Shown here: positions 43,159 through 51,547 of the stretch, piece after piece
Position numbering within the stretch: position 1 is the stretch's first letter
Layout: each line of letters begins with the position of its first letter
From: Planctomycetota bacterium
GTDB lineage: Bacteria; Planctomycetota; Phycisphaerae; Phycisphaerales; Zrk34
DNA length: 64,000 bases
NCBI GenBank assembly: GCA_016125255.1
Contig: WGMD01000015.1
Location: 1-64,000 of the forward strand
Direction: 5' to 3'
The notes under the pieces: model-generated
What the model was told of the DNA's origin: nothing
The model's database searches: none
What the model saw: only the letters and a program-made list of their open reading frames with translations
Made by a program: the position numbers and the translations under genes

Positions 43159-45794
43159 TGCGGATCTGGCGAGGCATGGTGTTGTGCGTGTTCGCGGCGG
43201 CGCTGTGCGGGCCGGCACGCGGGGCGGAGGAGTCGAAGATGATGGCATGGTCGCCGCTGCCGGATTTGCCGGACAAGCTGGGCGTGGCGGGACCGTTCGT
43301 CGGCGTGCATCACGATGCGCTGATCGTGGCGGGCGGGGCGAATTTTCCGACGGCCGCGGGCGGGGATCTCTGGCAGGCGGACAAGGTGTGGCACGATGAG
43401 GCGTATGTGCTGGTGCGCGATGGGAAGGACGGGTACACGTGGTTGACGGGTTTCAAGCTCGATCGGCCGGTGGCGTACGGCGCGTGCGTCAGCACGGAGC
43501 GGGGCGTCGTCTGCATGGGCGGTAATGACGCGAAGGGCGTGTTTTCCCGGTGTTTTTTGCTCAAATGGGATGCGGACACGCGCACGCTGACGCAGTCGCC
43601 CTTGCCGGATTTGCCGGAGCCGTGCGCGTTCGGGGCGGCGGCTCGGATCGGGGACACGATCTATCTGGCCGGCGGTCAGAACGGGGCGTCGCTCGAGACG
43701 GCGATGAGCAATTTCTGGGCGCTGCATCTGACGAAGGACGGGGCGGACCCATGGGAGAAACTGCCGGCTTGGCCGGGGCAGAGCCGGGCGTTCAATCTGA
43801 CGCTCGCGCAGCACAATGGGTTTGACGATTGCATTTACGTCATGAGCGGGCGGCGTCAGAAGGAGGGCGTGAGCGGCGTCGACGGCATGGACCCGCTGCG
43901 CGACGTGTATGAATTTAATCCAAAGACGCGTGCGTGGCGCAAGCGCAGCGATGTGCCGGTGTGCGTCATGGCGGGGACCGGCGCGGCGGTGGGGCAGTCG
44001 CACCTGTTCGTGCTCAGCGGCGCGGACGGTTCGCTGTTCGCGAAGGCGGATGAACTCAAGGACGCGCATCCGGGTTTTCCGAAGCGGGCGTGGGCGTATC
44101 ACACAATCACGGACACCTGGATCGACGCGGGCACGACACCGATGAATCAGGTGACGACGCCGGCGGTGAAGTGGGACGGGGCGATGGTGATCGCGGCGGG
44201 GGAGGTGCGGCCGCGCGTGCGTTCGAGCGAAGTGTGGCGCATCCTGCCGCTCGAGCACGGCGTGGCGTTCGGGCCGATCAACTTCGCCGTGTTGATCGTG
44301 TACCTGCTCGCCATGGTCGGCGTCGGCGTCTACTTCGCGAACAAGAACACGGACACCGACGATTATTTCCGTGGGGGGCAGCGGATTCCCTGGTGGGTGG
44401 CGGGCTGTTCGATCTTCGCGACGATGCTCAGTTCGATTACATACATGGCCGTCCCCGCCACGGCCTACGCGCAGAACTGGGTGCTGATCGTGGCGAACTT
44501 CATGATCCCCGCCGTCGCCCCGCTGGCCGTCTACGTCGCCCTCCCGTTCTTCCGCCGCATCGACGCCACCAGCGCCTACGAATACCTCTCCAAGCGATTC
44601 AACCTGCCCGTGCGGCTTTTCGGCAGCGGGCTCTTCACCGTGTTCCACATCTTCCGCATGGGCATCGTCATGTCCCTGGCGGCCCTCGCGCTCGCGTCCG
44701 TCACGCCGCTCTCGCCCGTGCAGGGCCTGCTCATCATGGGCCTCTTGAGCATCATCTACTGCACGCTCGGCGGCATCGAAGCCGTCGTCTGGACCGACAC
44801 GATTCAGACTTTCGTCCTGCTCGGCGGAGCGATGGTGTGCTTCGTCCTGGTGATCATCGACATCGACGGCGGGCTGGGCCGATTCTTCGACATCGCCATG
44901 ACCGACCACAAAATGCACATGGTCAACTTCGACTTTTCGGAAACGAGCTACATGACGATGGCGATCTGGGTCGTCGTGCTCGGCGGGCTCGGTCAGAATG
45001 TTTCGTCCTATGTCGCCGATCAGGCCGTCGTGCAGCGGTACATGACGACAAGCGACGCCGACACCGCCGCGCGGTCCATCTGGATGAACGCCGCGCTGAC
45101 GATCCCCGCCTCGTTCCTCTTCTTCGGCATGGGCACCGCCCTCTACGTCTACTACAAGCTCCATCCACAGCAGCTTGATCCGACGATCAACACGGACCAG
45201 ATCTTCCCGCTGTTCATCTCGACGCGCCTCCCCGTCGGCGCGGCGGGACTCATCGTGGCGGGCATCTTCGCCGCGGCGCAGTCCACGATCTCCACCAGCA
45301 TGAACTCCACCGCCACGACCCTCGTCACCGACTTCATGCGCCCCTTCAATCTCTGCCGCACCGAACGCGGCTACCTCAATGCCGGACGCACGCTGACCCT
45401 CGCCCTCGGCGTGGCCGGCACGATCATCGGCCTGCTCTTCGTCGACGCCAGCAACCGCCTGCGCTTCGCCTCATTCCTCTGGATCATCGGCCTGTTCATG
45501 GGCGTGCTCGGCGGGCTGTTCTGCCTCGGCATCCTCACGCGCCGCGCCAACGGACTCGGCGCCTTCATCGGCGTCGTCAGCGGCGTGGCGGCCATCATCG
45601 CGCTGAATCTCTACAGCCACATCCACTGGTACCTCTACGCCCCCGTCGGCATCGTCATCTGTTTCAGCATCGGCTATCTCGCCAGCATCGTCATGCCCGC
45701 TTCGCCAAAGAACATCGACGGATTGACGATCTACACGATGCGGCAACCGGTCGCATCGAACGCGAGCGCGCCGGCGGCGACGACGGTGGAGTGA
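43155..45794 (+). CDS. N-acetylneuraminate epimerase (NanM-like kelch) fused to a sodium:solute symporter
   Basis: An 879-residue fusion. A signal segment (1-23) precedes a six-bladed kelch propeller (about 30-365) with blades such as HDALIVAGGANFP, RGVVCMGGNDAKG and DTIYLAGGQNGAS, matching NanM-type mutarotases that convert alpha- to beta-N-acetylneuraminate. A short link leads to a sodium:solute symporter domain (about 375-850) of some 13 helices with SSITYMAVPATAYAQNW and the Na+-site region AAQSTISTSMNSTATTLVTD. The kelch part would be periplasmic. Fusing the epimerase to the importer would feed the anomer directly into transport; the arrangement fits sialic-acid uptake, the substrate being inferred from neighbours. 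Confidence 0.85.
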   Translation: MMRIWRGMVLCVFAAALCGPARGAEESKMMAWSPLPDLPDKLGVAGPFVGVHHDALIVAGGANFPTAAGGDLWQADKVWHDEAYVLVRDGKDGYTWLTGFKLDRPVAYGACVSTERGVVCMGGNDAKGVFSRCFLLKWDADTRTLTQSPLPDLPEPCAFGAAARIGDTIYLAGGQNGASLETAMSNFWALHLTKDGADPWEKLPAWPGQSRAFNLTLAQHNGFDDCIYVMSGRRQKEGVSGVDGMDPLRDVYEFNPKTRAWRKRSDVPVCVMAGTGAAVGQSHLFVLSGADGSLFAKADELKDAHPGFPKRAWAYHTITDTWIDAGTTPMNQVTTPAVKWDGAMVIAAGEVRPRVRSSEVWRILPLEHGVAFGPINFAVLIVYLLAMVGVGVYFANKNTDTDDYFRGGQRIPWWVAGCSIFATMLSSITYMAVPATAYAQNWVLIVANFMIPAVAPLAVYVALPFFRRIDATSAYEYLSKRFNLPVRLFGSGLFTVFHIFRMGIVMSLAALALASVTPLSPVQGLLIMGLLSIIYCTLGGIEAVVWTDTIQTFVLLGGAMVCFVLVIIDIDGGLGRFFDIAMTDHKMHMVNFDFSETSYMTMAIWVVVLGGLGQNVSSYVADQAVVQRYMTTSDADTAARSIWMNAALTIPASFLFFGMGTALYVYYKLHPQQLDPTINTDQIFPLFISTRLPVGAAGLIVAGIFAAAQSTISTSMNSTATTLVTDFMRPFNLCRTERGYLNAGRTLTLALGVAGTIIGLLFVDASNRLRFASFLWIIGLFMGVLGGLFCLGILTRRANGLGAFIGVVSGVAAIIALNLYSHIHWYLYAPVGIVICFSIGYLASIVMPASPKNIDGLTIYTMRQPVASNASAPAATTVE

Positions 45795-45801
45795 GGTGCT
45801 T

Positions 45802-45928
45802 GTCCCCTCCCCCTGCAAGGGGGAGGTTGGGTGGGGGTGAATCGCATCAGTCTGAACCTGTTGCGATTTGAAGCATGCTCCTACGGATGCGCTTCACCCT
45901 CCCCCGGCCCCTCCCTCGGAGGGAGGGG
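45802..45928. repeat. CCCTCCC/GGGAGGG palindromic element, right member of the inverted pair
   Basis: A 127-base element in the opposite orientation to 41742-41869, with the same two-hairpin layout and the shared 19-base block at 45895-45913. It fills the gap between the convergent symporter and sucB genes and may serve as a bidirectional transcription end. Confidence 0.7.
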
Positions 45929-45930
45929 GG

Positions 45931-47067
45931 TTAGATTTCCACCAGAAGCCGGGCCGGCTCCTCGATGGTTTCCTTGACGCGTTTGAGGAACGTCACGGCT
46001 TCGCGGCCGTCGACGATGCGGTGATCGTAGGTCAAAGCGATGTACATCATCGGCCGGACGACGACCTGCCCGTCGACCGCGATCGGGCGTTCCTGAATCG
46101 AGTGCATGCCCAGCACGCCCGACTGAGGCGGGTTGATGATCGGCGTGGACATGAGCGACCCGAAGATGCCGCCGTTGGTGATCGTGAACGTGCCGCCCTC
46201 AAGGTCGTGCGGCTCGAGTTTGCCTTCGTTGGCCCGGCGGGCGAAGTCGGCGATCGTCAGCTCCACCTGCGCGAAGCTCAGCCGTTCGCAGTCGCGCACG
46301 ATCGGAACGACCAATCCCTTGGCGGCGCTGACGGCGATGCCGATGTCGAAGTAGTTGCGATAGACGATCTGCTTGCCGGTGATGCGGGCGTTGAGCGCGG
46401 GGCACTGGCGCAGGGCGTCGACGGTGGCTTTGACGAAGAACGACATGAACCCGAGCTTGATGCCGTAGCGCTGCTCGAACGACGGGTTGTAGCGCTTGCG
46501 CAGCGCCATGACCTGCGACATGTCCACTTCGTTGAACGTCGTGAGCAGCGCGGCGTTGTGCTGCGCGTCGACGAGCCGGCGGGCGATCGTCTGGCGCAAA
46601 AACGACATGGGCACGACTTCCTCGCCGCGCTCATCGGGCACATAGGGCTTTTCCATCGGCGCCGGCCGCTCGGCGACGCGCGTCGCCGGAGCCGGGGCCG
46701 CGGCGGGCGCCGGTGAGGGCGCGGGCTTGGCGGCTGGGGGCGGCGTCGCGGGGGCGGCTTTGGGCGCGGCCTTCGCTTCGCTCTTCGCTGGTGCGGCGGC
46801 GGGCGCGCTCTCCGACGCGGCGGCCTTGCCGTTGGTTTCGATCATCGCGATGACATCGCCGACCTGGCAGATGTCGCCGTCGCGCTTGGCGACGTGCGTC
46901 AGCGTCCCGGCGACCGGCGAGGGAATCTCGACCGACGCCTTTTCGCTTTCGACTTCGACGACCGGCTCGTCCTTGGCGACGGCCTGACCTTCGGTCTTGA
47001 GCCATTGAAGGATGGACACTTCGGTGATGGACTCACCCAACTGCGGGATTTTCAATTCGGTGGACAT
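45931..47067 (-). CDS. sucB: 2-oxoglutarate dehydrogenase E2 (dihydrolipoyl succinyltransferase), lacking a visible E3-binding domain
   Basis: A 378-residue E2 of the citrate cycle. The lipoyl domain (1-80) has the lipoylated Lys43 in [13 protein letters not shown]. An Ala/Pro linker (about 82-132) leads directly to the catalytic acyltransferase (about 148-378) with [32 protein letters not shown] and the active-site His349/Asp353 in YDHRIVDG. The peripheral subunit-binding domain that normally lies between linker and catalytic core (about 35 residues, P-x-x-R-x-L-A) is absent. It is 27 residues shorter than E. coli SucB. sucA lies 42 bases upstream on the same strand; no E3 (lpd) gene is in this window. 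Confidence 0.9.
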   Translation of the reverse strand: MSTELKIPQLGESITEVSILQWLKTEGQAVAKDEPVVEVESEKASVEIPSPVAGTLTHVAKRDGDICQVGDVIAMIETNGKAAASESAPAAAPAKSEAKAAPKAAPATPPPAAKPAPSPAPAAAPAPATRVAERPAPMEKPYVPDERGEEVVPMSFLRQTIARRLVDAQHNAALLTTFNEVDMSQVMALRKRYNPSFEQRYGIKLGFMSFFVKATVDALRQCPALNARITGKQIVYRNYFDIGIAVSAAKGLVVPIVRDCERLSFAQVELTIADFARRANEGKLEPHDLEGGTFTITNGGIFGSLMSTPIINPPQSGVLGMHSIQERPIAVDGQVVVRPMMYIALTYDHRIVDGREAVTFLKRVKETIEEPARLLVEI

Positions 47068-47109
47068 GCGTTTCTCTAAGTTGGTCTATATCGCCGCTCG
47101 GCGCGGCGG

Positions 47110-50010
47110 TCAATGGCACGACCCCACGGGGACGCCGCCGAATACATTGGACATGAGCTGCTCCTGCTCGAGCTTGTGCGCCGAGTGCGAACCGGTCGCC
47201 GGGCTCGCCGACTCCGGCCGCGTGATCGACGAAAGCGGCATCCGCCCCAGCAGGTCACAACCAAAACGATTGAAAATATAAGGCCAGGCGCCCATGTTCG
47301 CCGGCTCGTCCTGCACCCAGAACGTCGGCGTCCCATCGCTGTACGGCGCCAGCGCTTCCTCAAGCTGCTGCATCGGCATCGGGTAAAGCTGCTCGAGCCG
47401 AACGATCGCCACGTCGTCCCGGCCCAGTTCCTTGCGCCGGTTGACCAGCTCGTAGTAAATCTTGCCCGTACACAGCACGATCCGATCCACCTTGCCCGCC
47501 TCCACGACATCGTCCGCGATCACGCGCTTGAACACCCCGCTGCTCATCTCGTCCAGCGACGACGTCGCGGCGGGAAGACGCAACAGACTCTTGGGCGTGA
47601 ACACGATCAGCGGCTTGCGCCACGGACGCACGACCTGACGCCGCAGGCAGTGGAAATACTGCGCGGGCGTGGTCGGCTGAACGATCTGCATGTTCTGCTC
47701 GGCGGCGAGCATCAGGAAGCGCTCCATCCGGGCGCTGGAGTGCTCGGGGCCCTGACCTTCAAAACCGTGCGGCAGCAGCAGCGTCAGACCCGACAGCCGC
47801 CGCCACTTGTCTTCGGCCGAAGCGATGAACTGATCGATGATGACCTGCGCGACGTTCACGAAGTCGCCGAACTGGGCTTCCCAGATGATCAATCCCTCGG
47901 GCGTGTCCAGACTGTAGCCGTATTCAAATCCGAGCACGGCCGCTTCGGACAGCGGGCTGTTGTGAATCTCGATCGGCGCGGCCGACTCGCCGAGGTTGGC
48001 GAAAAGCGAATGTCGATCGCCGTTCTCGACATCGTGCAGGACGGCGTGGCGCTGGCTGAACGTGCCGCGCTCCGAGTCCTGCCCGGTCATGCGGATGCGG
48101 TGCTGCGAAGTGGCGAGCGTCGCGAAGGCGAGCAGCTCGGCCGTGGACCAGTCCAGCGGTTTGTCGCCGCTCGCCATCTCCCGCCGCGCTTCCATGACGC
48201 GCGCCGCCTTGCGGTGCGGATGGAAATTCTCCGGCAGCGTCGTCATGCGCGTCAAAAGATCCTTGAGCCGCGTCTTGTCCACGCCCGTCGAATCATCGCG
48301 CACGTTCGACTCGTCCCCGCCGACGTAGTTCTTCCAGTCGCCGATGCGCTCGTCGGGCCGGGGCAGATAGTCGGTGTCGCGCGCTTCGGCCAGCGCCTTC
48401 TCGAACTCGGCGGTGCGCCAGTTGGCCAGCGCGTCCGCTTCCTCGCGGGAGACGTCGCCCATCTTCAAGAGCTTGTTGAGATAACCCTCGCGCACGCTCG
48501 GGCGCTGATTGATCGCCTTGTACATGAGCGGCTGCGTGAATTCGGGTTCGTCGCCTTCGTTGTGGCCCCGGCGGCGATAGCAGTACATGTCGATCACCGC
48601 GTCGCGCTTGAACTTGCGGCGGAAGTCCATGCCCAGCCGCACCACCTGCGCCACCGCTTCCGGGTCTTCGCCGTTGACGTGGAAGATCGGAATATCGAGC
48701 ATTTTCGCGATGTCGGTGCAGTACGCGTTGGAGCGGTACTGTTTGGGCAGCGTGGTGAAGCCGACCTGGTTGTTGACGATGATGTGCAGCGTGCCGCCGA
48801 CGCCGTAGCCCTCGAGCTGGCTGAGGTTGAGCGTTTCCTGCACGACGCCTTCGCCGGCGAAAGCGGAGTCGCCGTGGATGAGCAGGGTCATGCCGCGTTT
48901 GCGGGCGGTGTCGTTGTTGCGGTCCTGCTTGGCGCGGACGCGGCCCTCGGCGACGCAGCCGATGAACTCCAAATGCGAGGGGTTGAAGCACAGCGACAGG
49001 TGCACCTTGTGACCATTGGTGGTGCGCCAGTCGTTGGAATGACCCAGGTGATACTTCACGTCGCCGCCGCCCATGTACAGGTGCGGGTCCATGTCCTCGA
49101 ACTCGCGGAAGATCACGCGCGGGCTCTTGCCCATGATGTTCGCCAGCACGTTGAGCCGGCCGCGGTGCGCCATGCCGATCACGAACTCGTCGATGCCCTG
49201 TTCGCCGCCGTATTCGATCGCAAGATCGAGCAGCGGGATGAGCGTCTCGGCGCCTTCCAAGCTGAACGTCTTGGCGCCGACGTACTTGGTCGCCAGGAAC
49301 GACTCGAAGACGACCGCATCGGTGAGCCGCTTGAGGATGCGAAGCTGTTCGGCGCGGCTGAGCGTCAGCCGGTTCTCCGTGCTTTCCATGCGATACTGAA
49401 GCCACTTGCGGACTTCGGTATCGGTGATGTGCATGAACTGGACGCCGATCGAACGGCAGTAGGTATTGCGAAGGCGCTGAACGATCTGGCGGAGGGTTTG
49501 CGTTTTGGGGCCGGCGGTGGCGTCGGTGGAGAACGGATGATCCATGTCCGAATCGCTCAAGCCCAGCGAGACGGGGTCGAGTTCGGGCCAGTGTTGTCGC
49601 GGTTGATCGAGCGGATCGACCTTGGCGATCATGTGCCCGCGCACCCGGTAGTTGCGGATGAGCAGGTCCACGCGTTCCTGAAGCAGCTCCAACGCCGCGC
49701 CGGTGTGATCGAGGACGCGCGGTTTGGCGATGGGCGAAACCTTCGCCGCCGGGGAGCCGGGCGTCGGCGTCGCGACCGACGGGATGCGCGTGGCGAACAT
49801 GCTCTGCGGCTTGAACGAGGGGCCGAGCTGAAGCGTGGCGTGCCCGTTGCCGTTGCCGTTCTCGGCGGGCTCTTCCGGGCCGACGTCCTCCCCGCTCAGG
49901 GAGCGGAAATAGCGACGCCATTGCGGGGATACGGATTCGGGGTCGTCGAGGAACATCGCATACTGCTGCTCGACGAACGTAAGACTATGCGAATTTTGGG
50001 GAAGGTCCAT
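47110..50010 (-). CDS. sucA: 2-oxoglutarate dehydrogenase E1 (thiamine pyrophosphate-dependent)
   Basis: A 966-residue E1 that decarboxylates 2-oxoglutarate and transfers the succinyl group to E2. The N terminus FVEQQYAMFLDDPESVSPQWR is the E2-interacting signature. Other features are FSLEGAETLIPLLD, GMAHRGRLNVLANIMGKSPR, HLGHSNDW, GDSAFAGEGVVQETLNLS, NNQVGFTT, GHNEGDEPEFTQP and the C-terminal QDEPANMGAWPY. Length is a little above E. coli SucA (933). The start at 50010 gives MDLPQNSH; a GTG at 50058 is possible. It pairs with sucB downstream. Confidence 0.95.
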   Translation of the reverse strand: MDLPQNSHSLTFVEQQYAMFLDDPESVSPQWRRYFRSLSGEDVGPEEPAENGNGNGHATLQLGPSFKPQSMFATRIPSVATPTPGSPAAKVSPIAKPRVLDHTGAALELLQERVDLLIRNYRVRGHMIAKVDPLDQPRQHWPELDPVSLGLSDSDMDHPFSTDATAGPKTQTLRQIVQRLRNTYCRSIGVQFMHITDTEVRKWLQYRMESTENRLTLSRAEQLRILKRLTDAVVFESFLATKYVGAKTFSLEGAETLIPLLDLAIEYGGEQGIDEFVIGMAHRGRLNVLANIMGKSPRVIFREFEDMDPHLYMGGGDVKYHLGHSNDWRTTNGHKVHLSLCFNPSHLEFIGCVAEGRVRAKQDRNNDTARKRGMTLLIHGDSAFAGEGVVQETLNLSQLEGYGVGGTLHIIVNNQVGFTTLPKQYRSNAYCTDIAKMLDIPIFHVNGEDPEAVAQVVRLGMDFRRKFKRDAVIDMYCYRRRGHNEGDEPEFTQPLMYKAINQRPSVREGYLNKLLKMGDVSREEADALANWRTAEFEKALAEARDTDYLPRPDERIGDWKNYVGGDESNVRDDSTGVDKTRLKDLLTRMTTLPENFHPHRKAARVMEARREMASGDKPLDWSTAELLAFATLATSQHRIRMTGQDSERGTFSQRHAVLHDVENGDRHSLFANLGESAAPIEIHNSPLSEAAVLGFEYGYSLDTPEGLIIWEAQFGDFVNVAQVIIDQFIASAEDKWRRLSGLTLLLPHGFEGQGPEHSSARMERFLMLAAEQNMQIVQPTTPAQYFHCLRRQVVRPWRKPLIVFTPKSLLRLPAATSSLDEMSSGVFKRVIADDVVEAGKVDRIVLCTGKIYYELVNRRKELGRDDVAIVRLEQLYPMPMQQLEEALAPYSDGTPTFWVQDEPANMGAWPYIFNRFGCDLLGRMPLSSITRPESASPATGSHSAHKLEQEQLMSNVFGGVPVGSCH

Positions 50011-50081
50011 TTCCAGCCCTGGCGGCCGCTTGCCGCCTTCAAATGCGTTGCGCCTCACTCAGTCACCATTTATGCAGTCCA

Positions 50082-50110
50082 ATGATAGCATAGTGTGACG
50101 CGACTTGACA
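50082..50110 (-). promoter_or_regulatory. Possible promoter of sucAB
   Basis: On the minus strand TGTCAA (50105-50110) and TATCAT (50082-50087) are 17 bases apart, about 70 bases upstream of the sucA start. Confidence 0.35.
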
Positions 50111-50138
50111 TCTGCCCGTTCCCAACAAGGATGAACGG

Positions 50139-51425
50139 ATGGACCGCACCCCGAGCAGTCCGCGTATCCTCATTATCGGCGGCGGGTTCGCCGGCGCTTA
50201 CTGTGTTTCCCATCTTCACCGAAAGCTCCGCCCCGCTGAGGCCGACATCACCCTCGTCAACCGCTCCAATTACTTCATCTTCTTCCCCCTCCTCGTCGAG
50301 GCCGGCACCGGCTCTCTGGAACCGCGGCACACCGTCGTCTCGCTGCGCAAGTTCCTGAAAAAGACGAAGATACGCACCGCCGAGGTCACGGGGATCGACC
50401 TTGCCGCCCGCCGTGTCACCGCCGAGCGGAGCGATGGCCAGCCCATGCATTTTGACTATGACCATCTGGTCTTCGCCCTCGGGTCCGTCACGCGGCTCCC
50501 CGATGTGCCGGGGCTGCGCGAGCATGGATTCGAACTCAAGTCGCTGGCGGACGCGGTCGGGCTGCGCGACCGGGCGATCGAGCTGTTGGAACTGGCCGAT
50601 GCGTGCGATGACCCGGAGCGGCGCAAGGCGCTGTTGCACATGGTCATCGTCGGCGCGAATTTCTCCGGCGTCGAACTGGCCGGCGAGTTTCACGTCTTCA
50701 TGCGACACGCCGCCCGGCTCTACCCCAATGTCAGTCCCGATGAGTGTGGCGTGACGCTCGTGGAGCGCGAGGATCGGATTCTGCCGGCGCTGGACCGTTC
50801 GCTCGCCGACTATGCTGCCGATCATCTGCGCGGGCGCGGCGTGAACATTCGACTCAAGCAGTCCGTCACCGCCATCGGGCCCGAATCGGCGACGATCGAC
50901 AACGGCGACACGCTCGCCGCGCACACGGTCGTCTGGACCGCTGGCATCGCGCCCAATCCGCTCATCGCACGGACCGGCCTGCCGACCGACCCGCGCGGGT
51001 ACATTCGATGCGAGCGCGATCTGCGCGTCGAGGGGTACGACCATGTGTGGGCGATCGGCGACAGCGCGGTCAATAAGGATGCGGACGGTCATGCGTATCC
51101 GGCGACGGCGCAGCATGCGGTGCGGCAGGGCAAGCATCTGGCGGCGAATCTGCGCGCGGTGCTGCGCGGCGAGCCGACCCGGCCGTGCGAGATTACCAAT
51201 ATGGGTTCGCTGGCGGCGCTGGGCTGTCGGACGGCGGTGGCGCAGGTGTTCGGATTCCGCATCGCGGGGTTCCCGGCGTGGTTCATGTGGCGCACGGTGT
51301 ACCTCATGAAGATCCCCGGCTGGGGCCGACGCATAAGAATTGCGCTGGACTGGACGATCAACCTGATATTCTCACATGAGTATGTGCAGTTGGGACTTCA
51401 CCGTGCGCGCTCGGACGATGCCTGA
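50139..51425 (+). CDS. ndh: Type II NADH dehydrogenase (NDH-2)
   Basis: A 428-residue FAD flavoprotein that passes electrons from NADH to quinone without pumping protons. The FAD Rossmann motif is GGGFAGAY (13-20), the NADH-binding one is VIVGANFSGVELAGEF, and the second FAD contact is VWAIGDSAVNKDADGHAYPATAQHAVRQG, typical of NDH-2. The C-terminal stretch with GFPAWFMWRTVYLMKIPGW is the amphipathic membrane anchor. Length fits (about 400-440). AAGGA precedes the ATG. It could also act as a related FAD oxidoreductase. Confidence 0.85.
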   Translation: MDRTPSSPRILIIGGGFAGAYCVSHLHRKLRPAEADITLVNRSNYFIFFPLLVEAGTGSLEPRHTVVSLRKFLKKTKIRTAEVTGIDLAARRVTAERSDGQPMHFDYDHLVFALGSVTRLPDVPGLREHGFELKSLADAVGLRDRAIELLELADACDDPERRKALLHMVIVGANFSGVELAGEFHVFMRHAARLYPNVSPDECGVTLVEREDRILPALDRSLADYAADHLRGRGVNIRLKQSVTAIGPESATIDNGDTLAAHTVVWTAGIAPNPLIARTGLPTDPRGYIRCERDLRVEGYDHVWAIGDSAVNKDADGHAYPATAQHAVRQGKHLAANLRAVLRGEPTRPCEITNMGSLAALGCRTAVAQVFGFRIAGFPAWFMWRTVYLMKIPGWGRRIRIALDWTINLIFSHEYVQLGLHRARSDDA

Positions 51426-51443
51426 CCGGTGCGCACGGTCAAG

Positions 51444-51478
51444 TCAACCCGCGGGTTGATCCGACAAAAAGGTATAAT
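51444..51478 (+). promoter_or_regulatory. TATAAT promoter with an overlapping 16-bp palindrome
   Basis: TCAACCC-GC-GGGTTGA (51444-51459) is a perfect palindrome in the -35 region of a consensus TATAAT (51473-51478). No good -35 hexamer is present, so the promoter may need an activator or be controlled at the palindrome. Confidence 0.45.
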
Positions 51479-51547
51479 CAGACGCGACTAACATGCGGCC
51501 GATCACGCTTCATGTCTTTCGCTGTTTTGCCCGCTGGGTGCGCCGTC

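Noticed and set aside
47113-50085. 990-residue open frame on the plus strand
   Set aside because: It mirrors sucA, which has every conserved motif; the antisense product shows only low-complexity Arg/His/Val-rich sequence.
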